Positions 8,651-17,519 of a stretch of 64,000 nucleotides of DNA are shown piece by piece. The DNA comes from Cellulophaga sp. L1A9. Its GTDB lineage: Bacteria > Bacteroidota > Bacteroidia > Flavobacteriales > Flavobacteriaceae. The notes beneath the pieces are model-generated. The model saw only the letters and a list, made by a program, of their open reading frames with translations. It was not told the origin of the DNA and did no database searches. Location: contig NZ_CP047027.1 in the NCBI RefSeq assembly GCF_009797025.1, positions 2,790,001 to 2,854,000 on the forward strand, in the 5' to 3' direction. Position numbers and translations under genes: made by a program. Numbering within the stretch: the stretch's first letter is position 1; each line of letters opens with the position of its first letter.

Positions 8651-9388
8651 TTAAAGAAGCTTTGAGTTAATGTCCAATACATTATCAGTAATATAGCTTC
8701 TTAAAAAACCAGATGTAAAGTATTCACTTCCAAGAAAATCTTCCTCTTTATAAATTTGCAATAAATTTTTGCTACGGAAAGTTTCTAGCATAGGAATAGA
8801 AATAGGGGCGTAGCTGAAATGCCAAGGCTCATATTTAAATCCTCTTCTTTTTTTGTCATCGGTATAGACCAAGTAAAAACCAAATTTCTCTGAATTTTCA
8901 TCCATCCACTTTTTGAAATCCGAAAAAGGCTGACCTTCGCCATATTTTGATGGAACTAAAACATCACCATTAACTTTTTGGTAGCCATCTATAACATCAA
9001 TATCTGTACCCCAATGGTGTCTACTTGTTCCTGGAATAGTTGAATATTCTATGATTTTAGATATTGCGGCAAGCGGATCCATGCCTGCATCAGTATATTT
9101 GATAAATTTATTTTCGAAAATTACCTGTTGACGATTAAAACTACGGTAACTAGAAACAATTTTTAAATCGATACCACCCGTATAAGCCGCTCTTTTCATT
9201 TCAATGAATGCATCGTGAGCTTCTTTTCTTAAGTTGATACCTTTGCCATACAGCTCAATATCACTTTTGCCCATCAATTCTAAAATAGAATATTCTACAT
9301 CTTGAGATTGACCTAATGTAATTGAGGGAACTAATGCTATCCCGATTCCTGTAGCTGTTGTTTTTTTTATAAATGATCTTCTTTGCAT
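8651..9388 (-). CDS. M15 family peptidase (D-alanyl-D-alanine carboxypeptidase type) with Tat-like signal
   Basis: The 245-residue product has the M15/VanY zinc signatures SRHHWGTDIDV (His and Asp ligands) and EPWHFSYAP (catalytic Glu and His), so it most likely trims peptidoglycan stem peptides in the periplasm. The N-terminus MQRRSFIKKTTATGIGIAL has the twin-arginine pattern (RRSFIK) followed by a weak hydrophobic stretch, which suggests export in folded, metal-loaded form; a tatA gene lies at 29480. It starts 2 bp after the stop of the upstream acetyltransferase gene, so they share a transcript. Confidence 0.9.
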   Translation of the reverse strand: MQRRSFIKKTTATGIGIALVPSITLGQSQDVEYSILELMGKSDIELYGKGINLRKEAHDAFIEMKRAAYTGGIDLKIVSSYRSFNRQQVIFENKFIKYTDAGMDPLAAISKIIEYSTIPGTSRHHWGTDIDVIDGYQKVNGDVLVPSKYGEGQPFSDFKKWMDENSEKFGFYLVYTDDKKRRGFKYEPWHFSYAPISIPMLETFRSKNLLQIYKEEDFLGSEYFTSGFLRSYITDNVLDINSKLL

Positions 9389-9390
9389 TT

Positions 9391-9849
9391 CTATATTTTT
9401 TTAAACATAACATAATGTTCCCCTACCAAAGGTATTTCAAATATCGCGCCAATTTTATGATATCCTAGATTGGTATAAAAGCCAACAGCCGAAACCCGAG
9501 CGTTCATCCAAACGGTAGTTTTTGTTTTCTTTTTTAATAATTCTTCTCCAAATTGTAATAACTGCTTACCATAGCCAAGTCCGTGGTAGTCGTCTAAAAC
9601 TGCCATTCCTCTTAATTGCGCAGCCTCTACGAAGCTGTGGTCTGAATGGTTTGCATTGTAAAATGACGCAACAGCTACCAGCTTATCGTTTAAAAATCCG
9701 CCTACATGAAATGTTTCCGATAGTTCATCACCATCCAACATGCAAGTGGCAATAGGTCGCCCTTTTCTTAAAACAGAATGACGCACAGGGTAGGTTTCTT
9801 CTGCTGTTATTAATTTAGATACTAAAGTAGTAACGGTATTTTTGCCCAT
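9391..9849 (-). CDS. GNAT family N-acetyltransferase
   Basis: A 152-residue single-domain acetyltransferase. The acetyl-CoA loop is seen as LRGMAVLDDYHGLGYGKQLL (R/QxxGxG/A type), followed by the closing strand VGFYTNLGYHKIGAIFEIP. The substrate is unknown. The ATG at 9849 fits the family length, and the gene is tightly linked to the downstream M15 peptidase gene. Confidence 0.88.
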   Translation of the reverse strand: MGKNTVTTLVSKLITAEETYPVRHSVLRKGRPIATCMLDGDELSETFHVGGFLNDKLVAVASFYNANHSDHSFVEAAQLRGMAVLDDYHGLGYGKQLLQFGEELLKKKTKTTVWMNARVSAVGFYTNLGYHKIGAIFEIPLVGEHYVMFKKI

Positions 9850-9907
9850 TATTGTCTTTTAGGATTGCTAAATTAAAGATACACGTTCTTATTTCCATAC
9901 GATAAAA

Positions 9908-11065
9908 TTAATTATTTAAGTAAAGATATCCTTGGTGGGTAACTTCAATATCAAATAATTTTACAATGTAAAAATAGATTCCATCAGGAAGTCCTTTGTC
10001 CTTACTGATTGTGAATTTGTTATTAGCAGTTCCGTTAAAAAGGTTTTCGTAATTTTCTACGGTATATACAATACGCCCCCATCGGTTATATATTTCTATT
10101 TTATTATTGGGTGACAGAGTAACGGCATCAATAACCAAATAATCATTTACGCCATCATTGTTTGGAGTAAGGATATAGTTGTCTAAAGTGATACTTTCTG
10201 TACTTAGGCTTTCTCCAAAAGTAATTATCTCATAGGTGTTCGGTAAAAATGTGGCAGAGGTTATACTTCCTGATGTAAAATCTCCTGAAAGATTAGTATT
10301 TCCTAAATCTACCCAAATACCTTCTGCTTGGTCCCAGCCTACCACTCTTAAGTCTTCTATACGGTCTACAATATTTGAAATACTACTATCAGCATCCCAT
10401 GTGAGAATAACATTTGATAGTACATCACTATCTACATCCCAATACTCATAACTGCTTATACGCAATAAAATATCACTTTTTTCATCGGTGTTAAAACTGG
10501 TGGTAAATGTTGAAGGAACATTTGGGTCTTCATAGAAATAGGCGGCCTTGGCTAAAGCATTGATACTACTAGATCTTAATTCTATTGGGCGTAATTTATC
10601 TATAATTCCGGTTGGGAATAGAAAATTTTGTTTGTTCGTTAATGCCGTATAGCCATCTACTTTAGTTAAATCTGTCTCCCCTGTGTAAAAAGCATCATTG
10701 ATATAATCGAAGGTAATATCTAATTGATTTCTGGGGGTTACTACATTGCCAATAATGAAGTTACTATTGTTAGTTATACCTACACCAATTTCTAAATTTA
10801 AATGATTAGTAACGACTATTTCTGCATCCTCAAATATAGGTCTAAAAGCTCCGGAGATAGTAAGGTCGTTCGTGTTATAGAACCCTACTAATCCTGTGTT
10901 TTCGTCAAAAGATCCGTTGTTTATCAGGTTGTCGTGAAAGCCTAAGCTCCCGCCTTCGTGTATTTTTAAGGCACCAAAATTTTGTGCTTGTTCTTGAGCG
11001 TTACTAGGTGCAATACCGAGTAACAAGCCACCTAAAAATACTACTATGTTTTGTTTCATAATCAT
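9908..11065 (-). CDS. Surface protein with T9SS type B sorting domain (cassette 2 partner)
   Basis: A 385-residue protein with a Sec signal peptide (ending near SNAQ), an N-terminal region of about 250 residues that I do not recognise, and a C-terminal gliding-motility-type sorting domain (about 295-385) with LTPNNDGVNDYLVID, IEIYNRWGRIVY, LPDGIYFYIVKL and HQGYLYL. Such type B domains send proteins through the type IX system to the cell surface. It is closely related over its whole length to the protein encoded at 17520-18677 (shared GFHxNxINN, FDxNxGLVGFY). It starts 10 bp after the 2064-residue repeat protein gene, so the two are co-expressed and may act as a complex (inference). Confidence 0.9.
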   Translation of the reverse strand: MIMKQNIVVFLGGLLLGIAPSNAQEQAQNFGALKIHEGGSLGFHDNLINNGSFDENTGLVGFYNTNDLTISGAFRPIFEDAEIVVTNHLNLEIGVGITNNSNFIIGNVVTPRNQLDITFDYINDAFYTGETDLTKVDGYTALTNKQNFLFPTGIIDKLRPIELRSSSINALAKAAYFYEDPNVPSTFTTSFNTDEKSDILLRISSYEYWDVDSDVLSNVILTWDADSSISNIVDRIEDLRVVGWDQAEGIWVDLGNTNLSGDFTSGSITSATFLPNTYEIITFGESLSTESITLDNYILTPNNDGVNDYLVIDAVTLSPNNKIEIYNRWGRIVYTVENYENLFNGTANNKFTISKDKGLPDGIYFYIVKLFDIEVTHQGYLYLNN

Positions 11066-11075
11066 GGTGTTATTT

Positions 11076-14000
11076 TTAGAAGTCTAAGATTGTAAACATA
11101 AACTCAGAATCAAATCTTGCTCTATCTGTTCCACCATTATCATTATCACCCATAATAACTTCAAAGGTATTTGTAGTTTGGTTGGTGTAGGCGATTCCTG
11201 GATCATCATTGCCGTCTCCTCCGCGTCCTGGTTGCGATATTTGTATGATGTAATTAGAGTCTGAAGTTGTTCCGGCTGGCAGGTTTACTTGGTAGTGTCC
11301 TTCTCCTGTAAGTTTCGTTATCGTAATTCCTGCTGTTGCTTTTAAGATAGCACCATTAGCAGCTATCTTACCAAATGCTTTAATTGGACTTTCGTAAAAT
11401 ATTCCTGAATCTGTCCCTAATGAAACACTGTTGTTTGCGTCAGTACTTACTGTAGCACTTGGTGCAGGATCTATCCAGTCCGTTCCTGTTGCAGTAGTAC
11501 TCAATACTTGTCCCGTAGTTCCTGCATCCCCATCTTTATCTTCAAAAGATCCATCTAATCGCATGTTATTTGCAATATGTAAACTTTCGTCTGGAGTAGA
11601 AGTTCCAATACCTACATTCTGAGAAGCATCAATTCTTATTGCTTCGATACTCCCGGTAGAGAAACCTAATTGATCTGCGGCAGCTCTGAACATACCCGTA
11701 TTAGCATCATCATTAAAACGATACGATGGAGCATTAGCGGTTCCATCAGCATTAGCAAATGAAGTAGCCCTTACCTGTCCGCTTACCTGTAATTTATGGG
11801 TTGGCGTATTTGTCCCAATTCCCAATCTATCGTTGCTACTATCCCAAAAGAGTTGATTGTTATCTTCTGTAGGGGCTCCTGATGAAGCGGCAAAGAATAA
11901 AGATCCTTCTGTACCTGTATGGTTTAAAGCATCTGCATCTACCCAAGTAACGGTACCTGTATTATCTGTAATTAAAGATTGGTTGTTACTTCCTGGTGCA
12001 ATTTTGGTGGTCGTTACATTGGCATCAGTGATATTAATACTTGTTACAGCATCTGTAGCTAAATCATCTGTAGTTACTTCGCCATTAGCAATTTTTGCAG
12101 TCGTAATAGCATTATCTGCAATAGTTAAACCTACATTAGTAAAGGTTGCATTGGTCCCGCCTGTTACATCTATATCAGTAGAGGTAATAGCGCCACTAGA
12201 TAAGTTGTCTACATAGTTTTTTGTTGCTGCATCTTGAGCATTTGTAGGATCATTTAAATTAGTAATATTAAAATTTCCCATGGCTAAAGGTCCTACCATA
12301 GCATCTCCATTAGCATTTACATAGCGCGCATCGTTTGAAGATAAATCTGTGGTAACTTCTTGCCACCCTGTCATATCATCAAAAATAAAGGCTACACCAT
12401 TACGATCTGCATTTGGAGCTACTTCCCCAGAAACAATATAAATATCAGAATCTACGGCTGTAGTAGGTATGTTCGTCTCTAGACCTGTACTGGTACTTGA
12501 TAAAATTACAGCAACATTACCATTAGAAGCAGGGGCTACGCCATTCACTGTTCTTACCATACTGGCGATATCATTAAAGCCACCAGCTTCATTGGTGAAA
12601 CGAAGAATACTATCATCTCCAGGAGCTACACTTAATGAGGTTATGGTTTCATCAATTTCAACACTAGTACCATTGGTTTCTGTAATTGTGGCAATTCTAT
12701 TTCCTGCAATTACATTGGTTACACTTAAAGCATCAACTTCTAGTGCTCCTGTAGTTGCATTTTGGGAAAGTCCCGTGCCGGCTACATCTGCATTTATTTT
12801 AGCTGCGGTTATTGCATCATCTTCAACGGTTAAAAGGCCGGTGTTACTCAGCGTTGCGTCACCGCTTACGGTTACAGCTTGAGCTGTATTGGACCCATCT
12901 CCCATAAAAATGTTGCCATTATTTAAAGTGTTTACGGTAGATATTTGGTTGTCTACATAGGTTTTTACAGCTAATTCTGTTGGGAACAATACGTTGGTTG
13001 CATCTGCTAAAGTGACGTCAGTAGATTTGTTAGCTGTATCTTCTTTATCAGTTTGTAGAGTCGTAATGTCACTGGCATTTGCTGTTTCTGCGGCAGTTGC
13101 TCTAGCTTCTTCTGCGGTTATCGTATCTGCGTTTGTTGTTTCTGCTGTAGTAGCTCTAATTTCCTCATTTGCTATCGCGGTAGTATTTGCTGTAATTTCG
13201 GTAGATTCTTCTAATGCTGCTAAATTAACAGTTACCGCAGAAGTCCCTTCAAAGATGGTTAATTGACTAGAACCATTTAGCACGGCTGATGTAATATCAT
13301 CATCCTGTCTGATTAAATTGAATTGATCGTCTACATACGTTTTTACAGCAAGTTCGGTTGGGAACAATACATTGGTAGCATCTGCTAAAGTGATATCTGT
13401 AGATTTGTTAGCCGTGTCTTCTTTATCGTTTTGTAAATCTGTAATGTCGCCTGCATTTGCCGTTTCTGCGGCTGTTGCTCTTATTTCTTCATCGCTGATT
13501 GCCGTTTCGTTTGCCGTTTCGGCAGCTGTTGCTCTTGCCGTTTCAGTTGCTATGGCAGCAGAGTCATCTAAGTCAGAAAGGTTTACATCTATAGAAGTAG
13601 CTGTTCCTTCTTCAATAGTTAAGATGTTGGTGCTTGCGTCTAAAGTAGCAGCGGTAATATCATCATCTTGATTGACGCTTCCTATTTGATTGTCCACATA
13701 CGTTTTTACAGCAAGTTCTGTTGGGAACAATACGTTGGTAGCATCTGCTAAAGTAATATCTGTTGATTTGTTTGCGGTGTTTTCTTTGTCTGTCTGTAGA
13801 TCTGTAATGTCGCCTGCATTTGCCATTTCTGCGGCTGTTGCTCTTATTTCTTCATCGCTAATTGCCGTTGCGTTTGCAGTTTCCGCAGCTGTTGCTCTTG
13901 CCGTTTCAGTGGCTATGGCAGCAGAGTCATCTAAATCAGAAAGGTTTACATCAATAGAAGTAGCTGTACCTTCTTCAATAGTCAAGATGTTAGTGGTAGC

Positions 14001-17000
14001 GTCTAAAGTGGCCGCGGTAATATCATCATCTTGGTTAACAGCGCCTACTTGATTGTCTACATATGTTTTTACAGCAAGTTCGGTTGGGAACAATACGTTG
14101 GTTGCATCTGCTAAAGTGACGTCTGTTGATTTGTTAGCCGTATCTTCTTTGTCTGCCTGTAAATCTGTAATGTCATCGGCGTTTGCAGTTTCTGCGGCTG
14201 TCGCTCTTATTTCTTCATCGCTAATTGCCGTTGCGTTTGCAGTTTCTGCAGCTGTTGCTCTTGCCGTTTCAGTTGCTATGGCAGCAGAGTCATCTAAGTC
14301 AGAAAGGTTTACATCGATAGAAGTAGCTGTTCCTTCTTCAATAGTTAAGATGTTGGTGGTTGCGTCTAAAGTAGCAGCGGTAATATCATCATCTTGGTTA
14401 ACAGCGCCTACTTGATTGTCTACATATGTTTTTACAGCAAGTTCGGTTGGGAACAATACGTTGGTAGCATCTGCTAAAGTGATATCTGTAGATTTGTTTG
14501 TGGTGTCTTCTTTATCGTTTTGTAAATCTGTAATGTCGCCTGCATTTGCCGTTTCTGCGGCTGTTGCTCTTATTTCTTCATCGCTGATAGCCGTTGCGTT
14601 GGCAGTTTCCGCAGCTGTTGCTCTTGCCGTTTCAGTTGCTATGGCAGCAGAGTCATCTAAATCAGAAAGGTTTACATCGATAGAAGTAGCTGTTCCTTCT
14701 TCAATAGTCAAGATGTTAGTGGCAGCGTCTAAAGTGGCCGCGGTAATATCATCATCTTGATTGACGCTTCCTATTTGATTGTCTACATATGTTTTTACAG
14801 CAAGTTCTGTTGGGAACAATACGTTGGTAGCATCTGCTAAAGTGACGTCTGTTGATTTGTTAGCCGTGTCTTCTTTGTCTGCCTGTAAATCTGTAATGTC
14901 ATCGGCGTTTGCCGTTTCTGCGGCTGTTGCTCTTATTTCTTCATCGCTAATTGCCGTTGCGTTGGCAGTTTCCGCAGCTGTTGCTCTTGCCGTTTCAGTT
15001 GCTATGGCAGCAGAGTCATCTAAATCAGAAAGGTTTACATCAATGGAAGTAGCTGTACCTTCTTCAATAGTTAAGATGTTGGTGGTTGCGTCTAAAGTGG
15101 CAGCGGTAATATCGTCATCTTGATTTACGTTGCCTATTTGATTGTCTACATACGTTTTTACAGCAAGTTCTGTTGGGAACAATACGTTGGTAGCATCTGC
15201 TAAAGTGACGTCGGTAGATTTGTTAGCCGTGTCTTCTTTGTCGGTTTGTAAATCTGTAATGTCATCGGCGTTTGCGGTTTCAGCGGCTGTTGCTCTTATT
15301 TCTTCATCGCTAATTGCCGTTGCGTTTGCAGTTTCGGCAGCTGTTGCTCTTGCTGTTTCAGTTGCTATGGCAGCAGTGTCATCTAAATCAGAAAGGTTTA
15401 CATCGATAGAAGTAGCTGTACCTTCTTCAATAGTCAAGATGTTAGTGGTAGCGTCTAAAGTGGCCGCGGTAATATCATCATCCTGTTCAATAGCTAATAG
15501 TTCGGTATCTACATAATTTTTTGTTGCTGCATCTTGTGCATTTGCTGGGTCACTAAGGTTGGTAATATTATAGTTTCCCATTGCTAAGGGGCCCACCATA
15601 GCATCACCATTAGCATTTACATAGCGGGCATCACTGGTAGATAAATCAGTAGTAACCTCTTGCCAGCCATTTACATCATCATAAATAAAGGCTACGCCAT
15701 TCCGGTCTGCATTTGGTGCAACTTCTCCCGAAACAATATAGATATCAGAATCTACCGCGGTTGCTGGTCTGTCTAATTCTATACCTGTAGAAGTACTTGA
15801 AAGAATTACGGCTACATTACCATTGGAAGCGGGTGTTACTCCATTTACACTCCGAACAATATTAGGAATGTCATTAAAACCACCGGCTTCATTCGTAAAG
15901 CGTAAGGTAGATTCGGCTCCTGCTTGCACAGAGAGTGACGTTATACTTTCATCAATTTCTACAGAGGTTCCATTTGTTTCAGTAATCGTTGCAATTCTAT
16001 TTCCTGCAATAACATCAGTTACCTCTAAGGCATCTACCTCAAGGGCTCCAGTTGCTACATTTTGTGAAAGACCTGTTCCTGCAACATCCGGATTTAAATT
16101 AGCAGCATTTACCACATCATCAGAAATAGTAATGATTCCTGTATTGTCAATAGTAGCATCACCACTCATAATTACCTCTTGGGCTGTATTGGTCCCATCG
16201 CCTAGGTAAATAGCGCCATCTGCTAATGTATTGACCGCATCTACTTGGGTGTCTACGTATGTTTTCACCGCTAGTTCTGTTGGGAATTCAACATTGGTTG
16301 GATCCGATAAGGTAATATCTGTAGATTTGTTAGCCGTATCTTCTTTGTCGGTTTGTAAATCAGTAATGTCGTCTGCATTTGCTGCTTCGGCAAGGGTAGC
16401 TCTAGTGACTTCGTTATTTATTAATGTTGTATTTGCAGTGATGTCTGCTGATTCTTCTAAACTGGATAGGTTCACATCTATGGAAGTAGCTGTTCCTTCT
16501 TCAATAGTTAAGATATTTGTTGCGGCATCTAAAGTAGCAGCGGTAATATCATCATCTTGATTGACGGCACCTACTTGTGCATCTACATAGGTCTTTACAG
16601 CCTGTTCTGTTGGGAAGTCTACATCAGAATTATCCACTAAAGTACCATCCGTAGATTTATTGGCGGTATCTTCTTTATCATCCAATAAGCTGGTGAAATT
16701 GGTGGTGTTTGTATTGATATCATTTTGCAATGCAACGATCGCGTTGTCGGTTTCTGTTTTTAAGAAGTCAATAGCGTCCTGTACATTTGATGCGGTAATA
16801 CGTGAAATACTATTGTTATAACTATTGCTATCTGCAGCTGTGTCTATTAAAAGAGTAGTAGTGCTATTGCTGAAAGTGTAGGTGCCATCACTATTGTCTT
16901 CTAGATTTGCCTTTTCTATAGTTACATCAATACCTGCTTCGTTGGTATAAGTGAAGGTGCCGTCGTTGTTATCTGTAATGGTGGTGATTGTTTGACCGCC

Positions 17001-17270
17001 TGTAACATCAACACATAAACTGGTCCATGTATTATTTCTGTATTGGTATAAGCAGTCTTCGTCGGTATTGTAAGCTAATGCTCCGTTCATAGGTGCTATT
17101 GCATTCATCTCGATGTTTGTGATACGAGTGACTACTAAAACTTTGGAATTGCTTTCTAATTCAAGGATAGAATTGGAGTCTATACTATTAATATTATCTC
17201 CAACTTTTACTTGCCCATAGGACATGCCTATGGAAAGCAGAAATACAGCTAGGGGAAACGTGATTTTCAT
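11076..17270 (-). CDS. Giant secreted tail-fibre-like repeat protein (cassette 2, about 2064 aa)
   Basis: The start at 17270 (MKITFPLAVFLLSIGMSYGQ) gives a clean Sec signal and sits about 17 bases after a promoter; a codon further upstream would overlap that promoter. Order of parts: signal; a head with SILELESNSKVLVVTRI and GALAYNTDEDCLYQY; degenerate repeats; a 245-residue block with ARYVNANGDAMVG and DAATKNYVD, which resembles bacteriophage tail-fibre repeats; six near-identical 121-residue units (DDDITAATLDA... VLFPTELAVKTYVD); a second copy of the 245-residue block; GIGTNTPTHKLQVSG-type segments; and a C-terminal beta-rich domain ending FMFTILDF. There is no T9SS sorting domain. A long trimeric surface fibre or adhesin is the best guess. 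The antisense strand also reads open across the repeats, which is a by-product of codon bias. Confidence 0.85.
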   Translation of the reverse strand: MKITFPLAVFLLSIGMSYGQVKVGDNINSIDSNSILELESNSKVLVVTRITNIEMNAIAPMNGALAYNTDEDCLYQYRNNTWTSLCVDVTGGQTITTITDNNDGTFTYTNEAGIDVTIEKANLEDNSDGTYTFSNSTTTLLIDTAADSNSYNNSISRITASNVQDAIDFLKTETDNAIVALQNDINTNTTNFTSLLDDKEDTANKSTDGTLVDNSDVDFPTEQAVKTYVDAQVGAVNQDDDITAATLDAATNILTIEEGTATSIDVNLSSLEESADITANTTLINNEVTRATLAEAANADDITDLQTDKEDTANKSTDITLSDPTNVEFPTELAVKTYVDTQVDAVNTLADGAIYLGDGTNTAQEVIMSGDATIDNTGIITISDDVVNAANLNPDVAGTGLSQNVATGALEVDALEVTDVIAGNRIATITETNGTSVEIDESITSLSVQAGAESTLRFTNEAGGFNDIPNIVRSVNGVTPASNGNVAVILSSTSTGIELDRPATAVDSDIYIVSGEVAPNADRNGVAFIYDDVNGWQEVTTDLSTSDARYVNANGDAMVGPLAMGNYNITNLSDPANAQDAATKNYVDTELLAIEQDDDITAATLDATTNILTIEEGTATSIDVNLSDLDDTAAIATETARATAAETANATAISDEEIRATAAETANADDITDLQTDKEDTANKSTDVTLADATNVLFPTELAVKTYVDNQIGNVNQDDDITAATLDATTNILTIEEGTATSIDVNLSDLDDSAAIATETARATAAETANATAISDEEIRATAAETANADDITDLQADKEDTANKSTDVTLADATNVLFPTELAVKTYVDNQIGSVNQDDDITAATLDAATNILTIEEGTATSIDVNLSDLDDSAAIATETARATAAETANATAISDEEIRATAAETANAGDITDLQNDKEDTTNKSTDITLADATNVLFPTELAVKTYVDNQVGAVNQDDDITAATLDATTNILTIEEGTATSIDVNLSDLDDSAAIATETARATAAETANATAISDEEIRATAAETANADDITDLQADKEDTANKSTDVTLADATNVLFPTELAVKTYVDNQVGAVNQDDDITAATLDATTNILTIEEGTATSIDVNLSDLDDSAAIATETARATAAETANATAISDEEIRATAAEMANAGDITDLQTDKENTANKSTDITLADATNVLFPTELAVKTYVDNQIGSVNQDDDITAATLDASTNILTIEEGTATSIDVNLSDLDDSAAIATETARATAAETANETAISDEEIRATAAETANAGDITDLQNDKEDTANKSTDITLADATNVLFPTELAVKTYVDDQFNLIRQDDDITSAVLNGSSQLTIFEGTSAVTVNLAALEESTEITANTTAIANEEIRATTAETTNADTITAEEARATAAETANASDITTLQTDKEDTANKSTDVTLADATNVLFPTELAVKTYVDNQISTVNTLNNGNIFMGDGSNTAQAVTVSGDATLSNTGLLTVEDDAITAAKINADVAGTGLSQNATTGALEVDALSVTNVIAGNRIATITETNGTSVEIDETITSLSVAPGDDSILRFTNEAGGFNDIASMVRTVNGVAPASNGNVAVILSSTSTGLETNIPTTAVDSDIYIVSGEVAPNADRNGVAFIFDDMTGWQEVTTDLSSNDARYVNANGDAMVGPLAMGNFNITNLNDPTNAQDAATKNYVDNLSSGAITSTDIDVTGGTNATFTNVGLTIADNAITTAKIANGEVTTDDLATDAVTSINITDANVTTTKIAPGSNNQSLITDNTGTVTWVDADALNHTGTEGSLFFAASSGAPTEDNNQLFWDSSNDRLGIGTNTPTHKLQVSGQVRATSFANADGTANAPSYRFNDDANTGMFRAAADQLGFSTGSIEAIRIDASQNVGIGTSTPDESLHIANNMRLDGSFEDKDGDAGTTGQVLSTTATGTDWIDPAPSATVSTDANNSVSLGTDSGIFYESPIKAFGKIAANGAILKATAGITITKLTGEGHYQVNLPAGTTSDSNYIIQISQPGRGGDGNDDPGIAYTNQTTNTFEVIMGDNDNGGTDRARFDSEFMFTILDF
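12207..12933 (-). repeat. Tail-fibre-like block, second copy (about 727 bp)
   Basis: Encodes about 240 residues (NIFMGDGSNTAQAV to DAATKNYVD) that repeat, with moderate divergence, the block at 15507-16232. The two copies flank the six-unit array on either side, in direct orientation. Shared landmarks are VIAGNRIATITETNGTSVEI, FTNEAGGFNDI and VSGEVAPNADRNGVAFI. Confidence 0.8.
13305..15482 (-). repeat. Six tandem 363-bp coding repeats
   Basis: Exactly 2178 bp separates the first DDDIT codons of unit 1 (15480-15482) from those of the following degenerate unit (13302-13304), that is 6 x 363 bp or 6 x 121 residues. Units differ at few positions (for example DLQT/DLQA/DLQN, NQIG/NQVG). More degenerate copies lie on both sides (about 12940-13304 and 16235-16620). 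The period is exact and the reading frame is kept throughout. Confidence 0.95.
15507..16232 (-). repeat. Tail-fibre-like block, first copy (about 726 bp)
   Basis: Encodes the first copy of the block (AIYLGDGTNTAQEV to DAATKNYVDTE) found again at 12207-12933. It holds the phage tail-fibre-like stretch ARYVNANGDAMVGPLAMGNY followed by NITNLSDPANAQDAATKNYVD. Confidence 0.8.
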
Positions 17271-17293
17271 AATGTTAATGGTGTGTGTTTCCG

Positions 17294-17324
17294 TAAAGTT
17301 AGAAACCACAGCCGATTAAGTCAA
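17294..17324 (-). promoter_or_regulatory. Promoter of the 2064-residue fibre-like gene
   Basis: On the minus strand TTG (complement of 17322-17324) is followed after 20 bp by TAACTTTA (complement of 17294-17301), one mismatch from TAnnTTTG. Transcription would begin near 17287, about 17 bases before the ATG at 17270. The second cassette thus has its own promoter and does not depend on the first. Confidence 0.5.
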
Positions 17325-17403
17325 ACAAATTGTTGTGAAACTTAGAAAATACACGGTACTAGCGTGGGAATATAGATTACGTAATACGTAGGATTAATAT
17401 TAC

Positions 17404-17427
17404 AAACAAGCTCAAAGCATCTTGTTT
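17404..17427 (-). terminator. Weak hairpin between the two cassettes
   Basis: A 7-bp stem AAACAAG / CTTGTTT with a 10-nt loop lies about 90 bp after the stop at 17520 and before the promoter of the next cassette. There is no T-run, so termination here is only a possibility. A 10-bp palindrome ATTACGTAAT at 17376-17385 is close by. Confidence 0.25.
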
Positions 17428-17519
17428 ATCTGTACTACGTTGGTTTTAGGTTTTCTTTTGAACTAGTGAGAATTTATATGTTAAATTTTCGCAATTTTAA
17501 TCTTTTTTGGTTCAAGTTA

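Noticed and set aside
12469..15516. Long plus-strand open frames, one per 363-bp repeat, encoding similar Val/Ser/Ala-rich peptides
   Set aside because: They are the antisense of the repeat units. They are open because the sense strand avoids codons whose complement is a stop. The same peptide recurs with every repeat, and it lacks any domain.
11076..17270. Prophage origin of the tail-fibre-like genes
   Set aside because: No capsid, terminase, integrase, lysis or tail assembly genes flank them; signal peptides and T9SS partners point to cell-surface proteins.
17271..17309. Upstream start for the giant repeat protein
   Set aside because: It lies within the promoter, and the signal peptide starts cleanly at 17270.
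17376..17385. Palindrome ATTACGTAAT as an operator
   Set aside because: A single 10-bp palindrome in AT-rich spacer, with no second copy or known regulator; too weak to list as a site.
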